This document shows, in pieces, positions 1-8,952 of a DNA stretch of 64,000 nucleotides. The stretch comes from Murimonas intestini (GTDB taxonomy: Bacteria; Bacillota; Clostridia; Lachnospirales; Lachnospiraceae): contig NZ_JANKBI010000008.1 in NCBI RefSeq assembly GCF_024622195.1, positions 124,001 through 188,000 on the forward strand, written 5' to 3'. The position numbers and the translations under genes were made by a program. The notes beneath the pieces were generated by a model, which saw only the letters and a program-made list of their open reading frames with translations, searched no databases and was not told the DNA's origin. Numbering within the stretch: the stretch's first letter is position 1; the number at the start of each line of letters is the position of its first letter.

Positions 1-59
1 ATTAAACCAGTCTAGCGGACAGGAGGTGTTTTTTAAATGGAAATTTCTTTTATAAATAT

Positions 60-99
60 GGCTTTTTCATCAATGTTAATCCCATTAACAGATGAAGCC
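60..99 (-). terminator. Imperfect hairpin downstream of fucI
   Basis: Arms at 60-79 and 85-99 pair imperfectly, with bulges, around a short loop just after the fucI stop. No clear T tract follows on the minus strand, so termination is weakly supported. The remaining bases 1-109 hold no gene I trust. Confidence 0.3.
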
Positions 100-109
100 C
101 CAGGTCTAT

Positions 110-1903
110 TTATTTGTAAAGCGGACCATATGTTGAGCAGGCTCTGTAATCAGCGCCTTCTTTGTCCATGCCAAATGCATTCCATGATGCAGGTCTGAAG
201 ATCTTGTCTTCCGGAACATTGTGCATAGCAACCGGGATTCTCAGCATTGAACACATTGTGATAAGGTCAGCTCCGATATGTCCGTAGCTGATTGCACCAT
301 GGTTAGCGCCCCAGTTATTCATTACATCATAAGCTGTCTTGAATGCTCCTTCGCCTGTTGTTCTCGGTGCAAACCATGTACATGGCCATGTATAGTCTGT
401 TCTCTTCCAGAGCTTGTCAGAAACCTCTTCCGGAAGATTAACTGTCCAGCCTTCTGCGATCTGCAGCATCGGTCCTAAGCCCTTTACAAGGTTAAGACGG
501 ATCATTGTTGCAGGCATCTCAGCTCTTGTCACGAAACGTGATGAATATCCGCCTCCACGGAAGTATCCGTTGTCAGCTGCATTCCAGGTAGTAGCAGCCA
601 TGATGGCATCCTGATCTGCTTCTGTTACATTCCACCATTCTTTCATAACGCCGTTGCCATTCTCATCTTTAGCTTCGCCGCATGCATCCAGGCAGGCTGC
701 ACCGGAGTTGATCAGATGGATGAATCCGCCAGCATCTTTCGCTACGCCTTCCAGATCGTATCCTGTAGCTTTCTTAACTGCTTCCGGGCTCCAGTATGTA
801 CGCACATCAGCAAAAATCTGAGCTCTGTTTGTGAGGAGCTTCATGAACATCATGCCAAGTCCGTTTAATACGTCATTCTCTGTAGCAAGAATATATGGCT
901 CTCTTGCTCCGTTCCAGTCAAAGGATGTATTCAGAACTGCTTCAGCGAAGTCACCGTTCGGATAGAAGTCTGTCCACTGTCTCTGTCCCTGGAATCCGGC
1001 AGCGATCGCATTATGTCCGATAGCTTCCTCGGAGAATTTAGCATCCAGGTTTTTATTTCCGTTCATCAGGTCTTTTACGATAACTGCCATCTTAACAACA
1101 AACTCGAACTGTTTTTCTTTCTCTTCCTGGGAAGCCTGCAGTTCTTCTGGGTTCTTGTCAAAACCGATATTGCATTTTTCTTTAGCCCATGCAAGAGCTT
1201 TCTGGAATTCTGCCTCGTCATAAATGCCTTCTGTCATACGGCGGATGATTTCCACTTCGTCAACAGATTCTACACGCATGCCTAAGTAGGACTCGATAAA
1301 GTCTGAATCAATGATAGATCCGCCGATACCCATACAGATAGAACCGATCTGTAAGTAGGATTTTCCTCTCATGGAAGCTGCTGCAACTGCCGCGCGGCCG
1401 AATCTTAATAATTTTTCTTTTACGTCTTCAGGAATTTCCGTGTCATCTGCATCACATACGTCATGTCCGTAGATACCGAATGCTGGAAGTCCCTTCTGTG
1501 CATGTGTAGCCAGAACTGATGCAAGGTAAACTGCGCCAGGTCTCTCTGTTCCGTTGAATCCCCATACAGCCTTGATGGTCTGCGGATCCATATCCATTGT
1601 CTCTGCTCCGTAGCACCAGCATGGTGTTACAGTCACTGTAATGTCAACACCTTCTTTTCTGAACTTTTCAGCACAGGCTGCTGTCTCGCCTACACGTCCG
1701 ATCGTAGAATCAGCGATGACAACCTTTACCGGTTCACCGTTTGAATATTTTAAATTCTCTTCGAATAATTTAGCTGCTGATTTAGCCATGTTCATTGTCT
1801 GCTCTTCCAGAGAACCTCTAACGTCCAGGGCACCCCTGCGTCCATCAATGGTTGGTCTGATTCCGATAACTGGATAACCGCCGATTAATCTGCTTTCTGC
1901 CAT
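110..1903 (-). CDS. fucI: L-fucose isomerase
   Basis: Converts L-fucose to L-fuculose (and probably D-arabinose to D-ribulose) in the cytoplasm, the first step of fucose catabolism. At 597 residues it matches the family length of about 590. Metal ligands known from the E. coli enzyme are visible: Glu in ATEND (about 342), Asp in FADVRTYW (about 366) and His in GANHGAISYGH (about 535). I chose the inner ATG at 1903 because GGAGG sits 8 bases before it; the open frame reaches 1948 but has no ribosome site there. It is divergent from an AraC regulator that probably controls it. No fuculokinase or FucA aldolase is adjacent. A rhamnulose-1-phosphate aldolase lies 13 kb away and a sugar-kinase cassette lies at 37-42 kb. 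Confidence 0.95.
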   Translation of the reverse strand: MAESRLIGGYPVIGIRPTIDGRRGALDVRGSLEEQTMNMAKSAAKLFEENLKYSNGEPVKVVIADSTIGRVGETAACAEKFRKEGVDITVTVTPCWCYGAETMDMDPQTIKAVWGFNGTERPGAVYLASVLATHAQKGLPAFGIYGHDVCDADDTEIPEDVKEKLLRFGRAAVAAASMRGKSYLQIGSICMGIGGSIIDSDFIESYLGMRVESVDEVEIIRRMTEGIYDEAEFQKALAWAKEKCNIGFDKNPEELQASQEEKEKQFEFVVKMAVIVKDLMNGNKNLDAKFSEEAIGHNAIAAGFQGQRQWTDFYPNGDFAEAVLNTSFDWNGAREPYILATENDVLNGLGMMFMKLLTNRAQIFADVRTYWSPEAVKKATGYDLEGVAKDAGGFIHLINSGAACLDACGEAKDENGNGVMKEWWNVTEADQDAIMAATTWNAADNGYFRGGGYSSRFVTRAEMPATMIRLNLVKGLGPMLQIAEGWTVNLPEEVSDKLWKRTDYTWPCTWFAPRTTGEGAFKTAYDVMNNWGANHGAISYGHIGADLITMCSMLRIPVAMHNVPEDKIFRPASWNAFGMDKEGADYRACSTYGPLYK

Positions 1904-1990
1904 TTCAATCTCCTCCATTTGTTTAAATAATTGGGTTTGTTTATACATTTTAACTAATGCGCCTAATTCCGGTCCGCATTTTATGTACTA

Positions 1991-2019
1991 ATTATACAAC
2001 ATAATCTTCCGGTTTGCAC
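1991..2019 (-). promoter_or_regulatory. Possible fucI promoter
   Basis: A perfect TATAAT lies on the minus strand at 1991-1996, about 90 bases before the fucI start. The expected -35 position reads GTGCAA, a poor match, as would suit activator-dependent transcription by the divergent AraC protein. Confidence 0.35.
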
Positions 2020-2038
2020 GTAAAATTCTGTTATGATA

Positions 2039-2067
2039 TGGACAATTTTTGTGATTTTTGGTATACT
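2039..2067 (+). promoter_or_regulatory. Promoter of the AraC-type regulator
   Basis: TGGACA at 2039-2044 and TATACT at 2062-2067 are separated by 17 bases, each one base from consensus. The ATG at 2096 follows 28 bases later with an AAAGGAG ribosome site, giving a very short leader. Confidence 0.6.
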
Positions 2068-2095
2068 CAGTTCAAAGTACGAAAGGAGAGAAATC

Positions 2096-3019
2096 ATGAA
2101 GGCATTTCACGAAGTGCGAAGCTATGATTCAGACTTTATGGTCTGGCATTCCTCTTACCAGGATATCAGTTTCCTGGCCCACTGGCATCAGGAAATAGAG
2201 TTTATTTTTGTGCGCTCCGGTTCTGCCCATCTGAGTATCAACGAGCACAATTTTACCGCCCATAAAGGTGACCTGGTCGTCATCGATACGGGCGATTTTC
2301 ATTATAGTGATTCCTCTAAGATGAAAAATGTGCTTGATTTTATTATTTTTGATACCAGTATCTTAAGCTCACTGTATAACCACTCACATTTTGCCTCACC
2401 GCTGGTATCTGCTTCAGAACTGAAGAGATACGGCATGGAAAAGGATGTCCTGGCGCTGTTTGCCGATGTCAGCCGTGAGCTGAAGGAGAAGGAGCCTTAT
2501 TATAAGGAGATCGTGACTGCCAGGCTCAGGGATTTCTGGTATCTTCTGAAAAGGAAACGTCCTCAGAGCTGCCAGGATATGACAAGTGAAAATAAACGGA
2601 TGAGCCTGTTGTATGACATGCAGCAGCTTCTTTCATATATGGATGAGCACTATGCTGACAACATAACGCTGACCTATGCTGCTGAAAAGATGAATTTCAG
2701 CGAAAGCCATTTCTCCAAGGTATTTAAAAAGCTCATAGGCATTAATTTCGTGACCTACCTGAACATGGTACGTGTGGAGCAAGCCGCCGCCAGGCTCAAG
2801 AATACCTCCAGCCGGGTCACGGATGTAGCCTTAAACTGCGGGTTTAACAATGTCAGGACCTTTAACAGGGTATTTAAGGAGATCACCGGCTATACGCCCA
2901 GCCAGTTTTTGAAGCTGACCGACCCTGATTCCTACAACCTGACTTATTACAAAAGAAAATCCTCTGATCAGGAATTTGTAGAAAACGATTCTTTAACTCT
3001 GATAAAAAATGAGACTTAA
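2096..3019 (+). CDS. AraC-family transcriptional regulator, cupin sensor domain
   Basis: A 307-residue regulator. The N-terminal part (about 10-130) reads as an AraC_binding cupin with HWHQEIEF and the GDLVVIDTGDFH turn. The C-terminal part (about 195-295) has the two helix-turn-helix motifs, including the hallmark FNNVRTFNRVFKEITGYTPSQF. The start at 2096 is set by AAAGGAG 6 bases upstream; the frame extends to 2033 without a ribosome site. It is divergent from fucI across about 190 bases, so it is the likely fucose-responsive activator of fucI. The ligand is inferred from context only. Confidence 0.88.
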   Translation: MKAFHEVRSYDSDFMVWHSSYQDISFLAHWHQEIEFIFVRSGSAHLSINEHNFTAHKGDLVVIDTGDFHYSDSSKMKNVLDFIIFDTSILSSLYNHSHFASPLVSASELKRYGMEKDVLALFADVSRELKEKEPYYKEIVTARLRDFWYLLKRKRPQSCQDMTSENKRMSLLYDMQQLLSYMDEHYADNITLTYAAEKMNFSESHFSKVFKKLIGINFVTYLNMVRVEQAAARLKNTSSRVTDVALNCGFNNVRTFNRVFKEITGYTPSQFLKLTDPDSYNLTYYKRKSSDQEFVENDSLTLIKNET

Positions 3020-3073
3020 GATGCGCCCGGATCTGCCTGCTGGACAACGGACGCCTCTGGAAGAGAGGTGCTT

Positions 3074-3571
3074 ATGGAAACATTGAAAATTTACAGAAAA
3101 CGGCTGATACCCGAAGAATGTATCCTCTTAAAGGATGATATCCTGCTCTATCGTGATGAACATGTGATAATCACTAAATGGGTAACCCTGCATCCCAAAA
3201 AAGACCTTGACCATGGCCTGTCATGTTATTTTCTGGAACATGGTGTGAAAGTCAGCAAATTTTATGACAGGGAAGGAAAACTGCTCAGCTGGTACTGCGA
3301 TATCGTATCCTATACGTATGATAAGGAATCAGACACATATGTCTTCACTGATCTGCTGGCTGATGTGATCATCTCTCCTGACGGCTTTGTGAAAGTCGTG
3401 GATCTGGATGAGCTGGCTGATGCCAGAGAACAGGAGATGATCTCCAAGGATATGATCCTCACTTCCCTGAGGCAGCTGAATGCACTGCTGACCATCATAT
3501 ATAAAGGTGATTTCTGCAGGCTTCAGAAATACATAGAGGATCAGGAGGAAAAGAGCGGACAGGCGCCGTGA
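3074..3571 (+). CDS. DUF402 family protein
   Basis: A 165-residue cytoplasmic protein with the DUF402 (YgaC/FomD-like) pattern: a beta-rich core with the segment KVSKFYDREGKLLSWYCDI, then the acidic stretch YVFTDLLADVIISPDG, then a C-terminal helix. Family members include nucleoside tri/diphosphatases and the FomD hydrolase, so a phosphohydrolase role is possible but not shown here. The start is ATG 3074 after AGAGAGG; a GTG two codons earlier is the alternative. It follows the AraC gene by 54 bases on the same strand and may be co-transcribed. A class A palindromic repeat begins 12 bases after its stop. Confidence 0.75.
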   Translation: METLKIYRKRLIPEECILLKDDILLYRDEHVIITKWVTLHPKKDLDHGLSCYFLEHGVKVSKFYDREGKLLSWYCDIVSYTYDKESDTYVFTDLLADVIISPDGFVKVVDLDELADAREQEMISKDMILTSLRQLNALLTIIYKGDFCRLQKYIEDQEEKSGQAP

Positions 3572-3582
3572 AACTACATAAT

Positions 3583-3727
3583 GTTATAGTTTAGCCGTGT
3601 GAACTATAACAACGCTCCGCGATGCACACAAAATGCTGTAAACAGCATTTTGGCGCTGCAGCTCTCGGGATTTTCGTGCATTTTGCACGAAAACACCTCG
3701 CGGAACTGTGGAAGGCTGAACAGTTAC
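3583..3727 (-). repeat. Palindromic repeat, class A copy 1 (full length, diverged)
   Basis: This 145-bp element lies in reverse orientation between two convergent genes. Read on the minus strand it has the same order as the other full copies: terminal repeat GTAACTGTTCAG, hairpin 1 with stem TTTTCGTGC, hairpin 2, and a right terminal hairpin. Hairpin 2 is built from AAAATGCTG/CAGCATTTT instead of GAAACGGC/GCCGTTTC, and the terminal hairpin from GTTATAGTT/AACTATAAC instead of GTTACTG/CAGTAAC, so pairing is kept while sequence changed. Its left end is class-B-like. No flanking target duplication is recognisable. It may serve both neighbours as a transcription terminator. Confidence 0.8.
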
Positions 3728-3761
3728 CCAGGACGCTCTGCAGGACATATTTTGGAACAGT

Positions 3762-5969
3762 TTAGTAATAAGCTTTCAGGAACCTGAGTTTTATTTTTCC
3801 CCATCTGCCCATAATCTTACCTGTCTGTACACAGATATAGCGGTACATACTGCGCATGTAGAGTCTTTCTTCCTTTGTCATCTTCTCTCTGCCATAATTA
3901 GCTCTCATGGCCATTTCCACCATCTTGTCCAGCTCTTCCTCCGACAGCCATTTAAACTGGTCATGGACCTTCGAGACGAAATCCTGTGCGAGACAGTCTG
4001 TCTCCCCGGGCAGTCCGGCTTCTGTGAGCACTTTCAGGACATCGCTGAATATTCCGGCCACATCCTTCTTCCTCCGCCTTTCAATGATAACTGCTCTTCT
4101 TACAAAGATCCCCGCAGCCAGCAGAAAAATAAAAACTGCCGTGAATACCAGACCGCCAAGTACGCCCCAGACACTTCCGCTGCCTGTTCTGTTCCCGGCT
4201 GTCTCTGAAGCTTTATTTTTTCCCTGATCCTCAGTCTGAAGATTTCCCTGGCTGTCCGTCTGCCCCGCCGGCTGCATTTCAGTCTGCATTTCCCCTGGGG
4301 CAATAGTCTCAAAGGGAGATGCTGCCTCACTCTGTATCCCATAACCCGGCGTAGCCTCCACAGGCACCCAGCCCGTCCCATCCAAATAGATCTCCGCCCA
4401 GGAATGCGCCATGGAGTCCGGCACCTCCGCCATATAGTTTCCGCCGTTTTCATAAAATTCCCCGGCAGGGACGGCATAGCCTGTGGCATACCTGGCAGGG
4501 ACTCCATACATTCTGAACATGAGCACAGCTGCTGTGGCAAAATGCACACAGTACCCCTCTCTTCTCTCATACAGAAAATATTCTGTAAAATCCTCCCCCG
4601 CAGGCAGATCGCCTGACTGAAGGTTATATGCACAGGTACCTGTCAAATAGGAGATAATATAATCCCTGACTCCTGCAATACTCTCCTGAGGATTTTCCCT
4701 GCACTGCTGCTCCAGCCTGGAGAGCCTATCCGCCGGATAGCTCAGATAATTCTCATAGACATACTGCTGGTAATCACTGCTGTCCCAGGCAGGTGAAAGT
4801 CCCATCTCCTGGCCTCGCAGAATGATCTCCTCAAAATCACGCCTCTGAAAATAAAGAAAAAATTCTGCATCAGACCCTCCGTTGGAAAGCTTCCTTGAAA
4901 AATATGGGGCATATCCCCCTCTTGATGCCTGTTCTCTTTTTATAGTAAGTTCATTTTCCCATGATTCACCCACGTAATTCTCAATCGCCTCAGCCCTGTC
5001 ATAGGGATCCGACTGATATACATCTTCACTCAGAGGTTTCCATGTACTGCCTGTATATTCAGCTCCTGTAAATCCCTTCAGGTAGACCACGTTTTGTGGA
5101 ATTACGTCAGTTGTCACACGCAGCGCCGTCTCACCTGTAAATCCCGGGTGCTTCTCCTCCGGCAGGTTGCCGCTGGTGATCACTCTGCCGCCATCCTGCT
5201 TTTTCGCCTCCGGCAGCAGTCCCCTGGCCCATGTGAGAAGGTCTGTATCCTGTATCGCCTGCCTCGCCTCTGCCTTATCCCCCAGAAATGCCCCCAGGGC
5301 CGGCGCCATCAGATAGTAGCTGACTGCAAAAATGATAATAGCTCCTGCCCCTATAAAAAGGACACTTTTCTGGCGGACACGGCTGATATATTTTTCTTCC
5401 TCTTCCCAGTCCTGTCCGCCGCCCATGCTGCCGTACTTCAGCCCTCCTGCCGTAAAGGCTCCCAGATAGCACAGCCCAAGCAGGCACAGGGTGAACAGAG
5501 AAGGAACCTTCCCTATGGCCAGACCGCCCACTGCCGGTATGGCAGTAGATGCCACTGCAATAAATCTGCTCCCCCTGGCTACCGTACCGTAGAACAGGAA
5601 TATAGCAAACACGAACATGACAAACAGAAGCACCATTGTGACCTCCATGCTTTCTGTCTGTGTACCTGTCATGATATTCTCTTCCACATAAAGGTAGTTC
5701 CGTATCTCCATCCTGATGACATCTACGAGAATATAAGCTCCGGAACTTATCTTTTCTAAATTCAGATACATGGCCCAGATATAAACAGCCATGGTGAACG
5801 GCAGCGTCAGCTTCAGATATTTTTTCCCAATGTAAATAAGCCCTAAAAGCAGGCTGAAAAACAAAATACCGGCATATAAAAATGATGCATTATACGGGAC
5901 CGGAAAAGCTTCCAGGAAGCTGAACACAGTGCCGAATATACCGGCCAGATAACAAATAAACAATACCAT
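3762..5969 (-). CDS. Membrane-anchored transglutaminase-like protein (TgpA type)
   Basis: A 735-residue membrane protein. About six membrane segments fill residues 1-230. A transglutaminase-like domain outside the cell spans about 410-545, with Cys in EGYCVHFATA (474), His in MAHSWAEIYLDG (522) and Glu in WVPVEATPG (538). Asp is more usual at the third position. A Gln/Thr-rich linker, one more membrane helix (about 601-625) and a cytoplasmic DUF4129-like tail follow. It is last in a three-gene run with MoxR and DUF58, a set common in bacteria and linked to envelope or protein-complex maturation. The substrate is unknown. It starts 9 bases after the DUF58 stop. Confidence 0.85.
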   Translation of the reverse strand: MVLFICYLAGIFGTVFSFLEAFPVPYNASFLYAGILFFSLLLGLIYIGKKYLKLTLPFTMAVYIWAMYLNLEKISSGAYILVDVIRMEIRNYLYVEENIMTGTQTESMEVTMVLLFVMFVFAIFLFYGTVARGSRFIAVASTAIPAVGGLAIGKVPSLFTLCLLGLCYLGAFTAGGLKYGSMGGGQDWEEEEKYISRVRQKSVLFIGAGAIIIFAVSYYLMAPALGAFLGDKAEARQAIQDTDLLTWARGLLPEAKKQDGGRVITSGNLPEEKHPGFTGETALRVTTDVIPQNVVYLKGFTGAEYTGSTWKPLSEDVYQSDPYDRAEAIENYVGESWENELTIKREQASRGGYAPYFSRKLSNGGSDAEFFLYFQRRDFEEIILRGQEMGLSPAWDSSDYQQYVYENYLSYPADRLSRLEQQCRENPQESIAGVRDYIISYLTGTCAYNLQSGDLPAGEDFTEYFLYERREGYCVHFATAAVLMFRMYGVPARYATGYAVPAGEFYENGGNYMAEVPDSMAHSWAEIYLDGTGWVPVEATPGYGIQSEAASPFETIAPGEMQTEMQPAGQTDSQGNLQTEDQGKNKASETAGNRTGSGSVWGVLGGLVFTAVFIFLLAAGIFVRRAVIIERRRKKDVAGIFSDVLKVLTEAGLPGETDCLAQDFVSKVHDQFKWLSEEELDKMVEMAMRANYGREKMTKEERLYMRSMYRYICVQTGKIMGRWGKIKLRFLKAYY

Positions 5970-5978
5970 TCTTTACAC

Positions 5979-7082
5979 CTAAACTTCCAATTCAAAGGAC
6001 GCAAACTGCTGCTGCAGGGGCTTGTCTGAAAACTCGGCCGCCAGATCCCCGTTCCTCCACAGCTTAAGGTCTGTCCCAAGCCGGAGCACTGTAGAGAAAT
6101 TCATCTCATTATACTCCGCCCGGTATGCCTCCATCATGTCATAGTTTCCCATATAAGGCGCTACCCGGAGCATTTCTCCGATAGCCTCATACAGCTGTTC
6201 TTCATCCTGGACAAGAAAACGCCTGGCGCTGTCTCTTGCTCCGTCATACCAGAATATATAATGCATACATTCCTGCTCAGTCAGGGCAAACATCAGAGAA
6301 GCAGCTGTCTCAATAAATCTGTCCATCTGCTCTTCCCCGCAGTTTCTCCCCTTCTCATGCTGAAAATCAAGGAGGATAAGCACGCTGCACCCTTTTGGAA
6401 GACTGTATTCCTTTGTCATAAGCTCGTCCGCCTTGGCGCTTAATTTCCAGTGCACTTTTTGAAGAGTATCCCCGTTCCGAAACTCCCTCACCTGAAATAT
6501 CTCCGAGACATCATCCCCGCTCCGGGTCTTATCATATTCATCCCCGTCCACAGGAAAGTTTCTCGTCCTGGGCGATATGACAAGATTCATTTCATAGAGA
6601 TTGGGCAGCACATTGACAGTCTCACTTCCGCTGCAGTTAACAGACATGGAAAAGACCTTCAGGTAGTCCCACACTTTTACTTTCTGCAGCGAAAACTGCA
6701 GACGGCCGCTGTACGGATAATCTACCTCATAATGACATACCATGGAATCATGGCCATCAGCCAGTCCCACTATCTTTTCTTTCTCTGACTTGAATCCATA
6801 GCTGCTTACATATACCACCTTAAACATCATCCTGCTGACAGGAAGCAGGCCGCTGTTGTCCGCCGTGATCTCCACCTGTATCTTCTGGCCTTTTTGAACT
6901 ACAGGCACGCGTATCCTGATACCCGGTTTTAAGCAGCTCCGCTGCGAAAGCAGGGTCACAAACAGAAAAACAGGCAGAAGGATCTCAAATCCCAGCAGCA
7001 CAAGCGGCACATCACTGTCAAACATGATGTATACATATGCCGTGGCAAGTATGAGCACCAGATAAATAATCTTGTTTTTCAT
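5979..7082 (-). CDS. DUF58 domain protein
   Basis: A 367-residue protein with two N-terminal membrane helices (about 5-45), a beta-rich extracytoplasmic stretch and the DUF58 block around 195-260 (VREFRNGDTLQKVHWKLSAK, then LILLDF). DUF58 proteins resemble von Willebrand type A domains, and their genes sit beside MoxR ATPases. Here MoxR ends 5 bases upstream and the transglutaminase gene starts 9 bases downstream, so the three are surely one operon. A role as the membrane partner of MoxR is inferred from the family. GGAG lies 10 bases before the ATG. Confidence 0.85.
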   Translation of the reverse strand: MKNKIIYLVLILATAYVYIMFDSDVPLVLLGFEILLPVFLFVTLLSQRSCLKPGIRIRVPVVQKGQKIQVEITADNSGLLPVSRMMFKVVYVSSYGFKSEKEKIVGLADGHDSMVCHYEVDYPYSGRLQFSLQKVKVWDYLKVFSMSVNCSGSETVNVLPNLYEMNLVISPRTRNFPVDGDEYDKTRSGDDVSEIFQVREFRNGDTLQKVHWKLSAKADELMTKEYSLPKGCSVLILLDFQHEKGRNCGEEQMDRFIETAASLMFALTEQECMHYIFWYDGARDSARRFLVQDEEQLYEAIGEMLRVAPYMGNYDMMEAYRAEYNEMNFSTVLRLGTDLKLWRNGDLAAEFSDKPLQQQFASFELEV

Positions 7083-7087
7083 AAAAT

Positions 7088-8035
7088 TTATCTCCGCTTT
7101 GGTGTAGGCTTCGGCACCTTTTCCAGTATTCCATCCAGCACCGAATCAGGTGTCACATGATTCACCCTTGCCTTGGCATTCAGCTTTATCCTGTGCAGGG
7201 TGACATCCTTAAAAACTTTTACAGCGTCATTTGGTGTGACATAATCACGCCCATTTATATAGGCCGCCGCCTTGATCATCCTGGTCAGGGCCAGTGTGCC
7301 CCTGGGGCTGACCCCCAGCTCCAGCATGGGATCTTCACGAGTCGCTGCTATGAGCTTAGCCACATAACTGTAGAGCACATCATGGATAAACACCTGCTCC
7401 GTCTCCTTCTGCATTTCCAGCAGTTCCTTTGCATGGATGACGGGATAGAGGCGGTCAAGCGGATTCCCAACACTCCTGTCCTTTATGATCGCGATCTCAT
7501 TCTCAATATCAGGATATCCAAGACTCATACAGATCATAAACCTGTCCAGCTGTGATTCCGGCAGCATCTGGGTTCCCGCAGAGCCTACAGGATTCTGGGT
7601 AGCCATAACTACAAAAGGCTTCGGCACCTCCCTTGTCACCCCGTCCACGGTCACATTCCCTTCTTCCATTACCTCCAGCAGGGCTGACTGTGTCTTCGGA
7701 GATGTCCTGTTGATCTCATCTGCCAGGAACAGGTTGCACATGACTGCACCCGGCTGAAAGGTAAATTCATTTGTATTCTTCTGATATATCGTAAAGCCTG
7801 TAATATCCGCTGGAAGCACATCTGGTGTAAACTGCACCCTGTTCTGTTTCAGGTCCATAACCTTTGAAAAGGCCAGTGCCATGGTGGTTTTCCCAACTCC
7901 CGGTATATCCTCCAGCAGGATATGGCCCCCTGCCAGCATGGCCATCAAAACCTTTTCCACACAGTCATCCTTCCCTATAACCGCCCGCTTGACCTCCGCA
8001 ATGATCTCATTTGCTTTATCTGTATAAAATGCCAT
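7088..8035 (-). CDS. MoxR-family AAA+ ATPase
   Basis: A 315-residue cytoplasmic ATPase. Walker A is IPGVGKTT (44-51), Walker B is LFLADEINR (102-110), and the sensor region ALLEVMEEGNVTVDG is followed by MATQNPVG, all classic MoxR. The C-terminal lid domain contains SPRGTLALTRM. MoxR proteins act as chaperone-like ATPases that mature partner complexes, usually through vWA/DUF58 proteins such as the next gene. It is the first gene of the operon, with GAGGAG 5 bases before its ATG. Confidence 0.92.
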   Translation of the reverse strand: MAFYTDKANEIIAEVKRAVIGKDDCVEKVLMAMLAGGHILLEDIPGVGKTTMALAFSKVMDLKQNRVQFTPDVLPADITGFTIYQKNTNEFTFQPGAVMCNLFLADEINRTSPKTQSALLEVMEEGNVTVDGVTREVPKPFVVMATQNPVGSAGTQMLPESQLDRFMICMSLGYPDIENEIAIIKDRSVGNPLDRLYPVIHAKELLEMQKETEQVFIHDVLYSYVAKLIAATREDPMLELGVSPRGTLALTRMIKAAAYINGRDYVTPNDAVKVFKDVTLHRIKLNAKARVNHVTPDSVLDGILEKVPKPTPKRR

Positions 8036-8082
8036 AATATCTCCTCACCTATTTATCGCTTATCTTGTTAAACGCAAAAATT

Positions 8083-8109
8083 GTTACTGTTCACTCTGTG
8101 ACCAGTAAC
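8083..8109. repeat. Palindromic repeat, class A, solo terminal hairpin
   Basis: Twenty-seven bases match the right terminal hairpin of the full class A elements (GTTACTG and CAGTAAC arms with GTGA/TCAC pairing inside). The flanks are CAAAAATT on the left (8075-8082) and CAAAAATC on the right (8110-8117), a 7-of-8 direct repeat in the position of a target duplication. It sits in the T tract of the upp terminator. Confidence 0.75.
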
Positions 8110-8110
8110 C

Positions 8111-8167
8111 AAAAATCTCCTATGTCAGAATATTCCCTCACAGAACCTATTCTAACATAGGAGATTT
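8111..8167 (-). terminator. Intrinsic terminator of upp
   Basis: A perfect 13-bp stem (8113-8125 with 8155-8167) is extended inward by AGAATA/TATTCT. On the minus strand it ends in five T residues. It lies 31 bases past the upp stop, so it ends the tsaC to upp operon. Confidence 0.8.
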
Positions 8168-8197
8168 ACTAAAACTACTTAAAATAACCTTAATCCA

Positions 8198-8827
8198 TTA
8201 TTTAGTGCCAAAAATACGGTCTCCGGCATCACCCAGGCCCGGCACTATATAACCATGGTCATTCAGGCATTTGTCAAGAGCGCCGATATATATATCCACA
8301 TCCGGATGTGTCTCCTTCATCCTCTTAACACCCTCCGGTGCTGCTATGATGCACATGAAACGGATACGCTTTACCCCTTTGTCCTTCAGCATCTGGATAG
8401 CCGCCACTGAAGAACCTCCTGTGGCCAGCATGGGATCTACCACAAATACCTCACGCTCTGATGAGTCTGCCGGAAGCTTACAGTAGTATTCCACAGGCTC
8501 CAGTGTCTCAGGGTCTCTGTAAAGACCGATATGCCCCACTTTGGCAGCAGGTATCATAGTCAGCATCCCGTCAACCATACCAAGTCCGGCACGGAGTATG
8601 GGAACAACAGCCAGCTTCTTCCCCGCCAGCTCTTTAGCCGTCATCTCACAGATAGGTGTCTCTATATTGACATCAACAAGCTTCAGATCTCTGGTAGCCT
8701 CATAGCACATCAGCATGGCTATCTCGCCTATCATCTCTCTGAACTCCTTGGAGCCGGTCTCCATTCTCCTTATGATGCCTATCTTATGCTGTATCAGCGG
8801 ATGATCCATTACCATTACTTTTGACAT
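8198..8827 (-). CDS. upp: Uracil phosphoribosyltransferase
   Basis: Salvages uracil to UMP using PRPP in the cytoplasm. At 209 residues it is the family length. The PRPP loop is VVDPMLATGGSSVAAI (about 127-142) and the uracil-binding end is GYIVPGLGDAGDRIFGTK. The gene follows tsaC, the YwlE-like gene and rpiB on the same strand, echoing the Bacillus ywlC-ywlE-ywlF-(glyA)-upp order. About 125 bases separate it from rpiB, enough for its own promoter: TTGGAA and CATAAA 17 bases apart are a weak candidate there. Confidence 0.96.
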   Translation of the reverse strand: MSKVMVMDHPLIQHKIGIIRRMETGSKEFREMIGEIAMLMCYEATRDLKLVDVNIETPICEMTAKELAGKKLAVVPILRAGLGMVDGMLTMIPAAKVGHIGLYRDPETLEPVEYYCKLPADSSEREVFVVDPMLATGGSSVAAIQMLKDKGVKRIRFMCIIAAPEGVKRMKETHPDVDIYIGALDKCLNDHGYIVPGLGDAGDRIFGTK

Positions 8828-8952
8828 GTTCTTTCCTCCAACTCTCTCTTGTAAGTATTTTTTCCAATCTTAGGTTGTTTTATGCTGCTCACAGCTGCTG
8901 TTTCCAAAACCTTTTATATTCTGGATAAGCGTGGTTCCGCAACTAGTAACTA

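Noticed and set aside
37..198. 53-codon plus-strand frame with a perfect AGGAGG site at the window start
   Set aside because: Two thirds of it lie antisense to the fucI coding end, it has no recognisable family, and its left context is cut by the window edge.
5094..5759. Long plus-strand open frame (221 codons)
   Set aside because: It is antisense to the transglutaminase gene, rich in Cys/His/Arg from reversed codons, and has no ribosome site.
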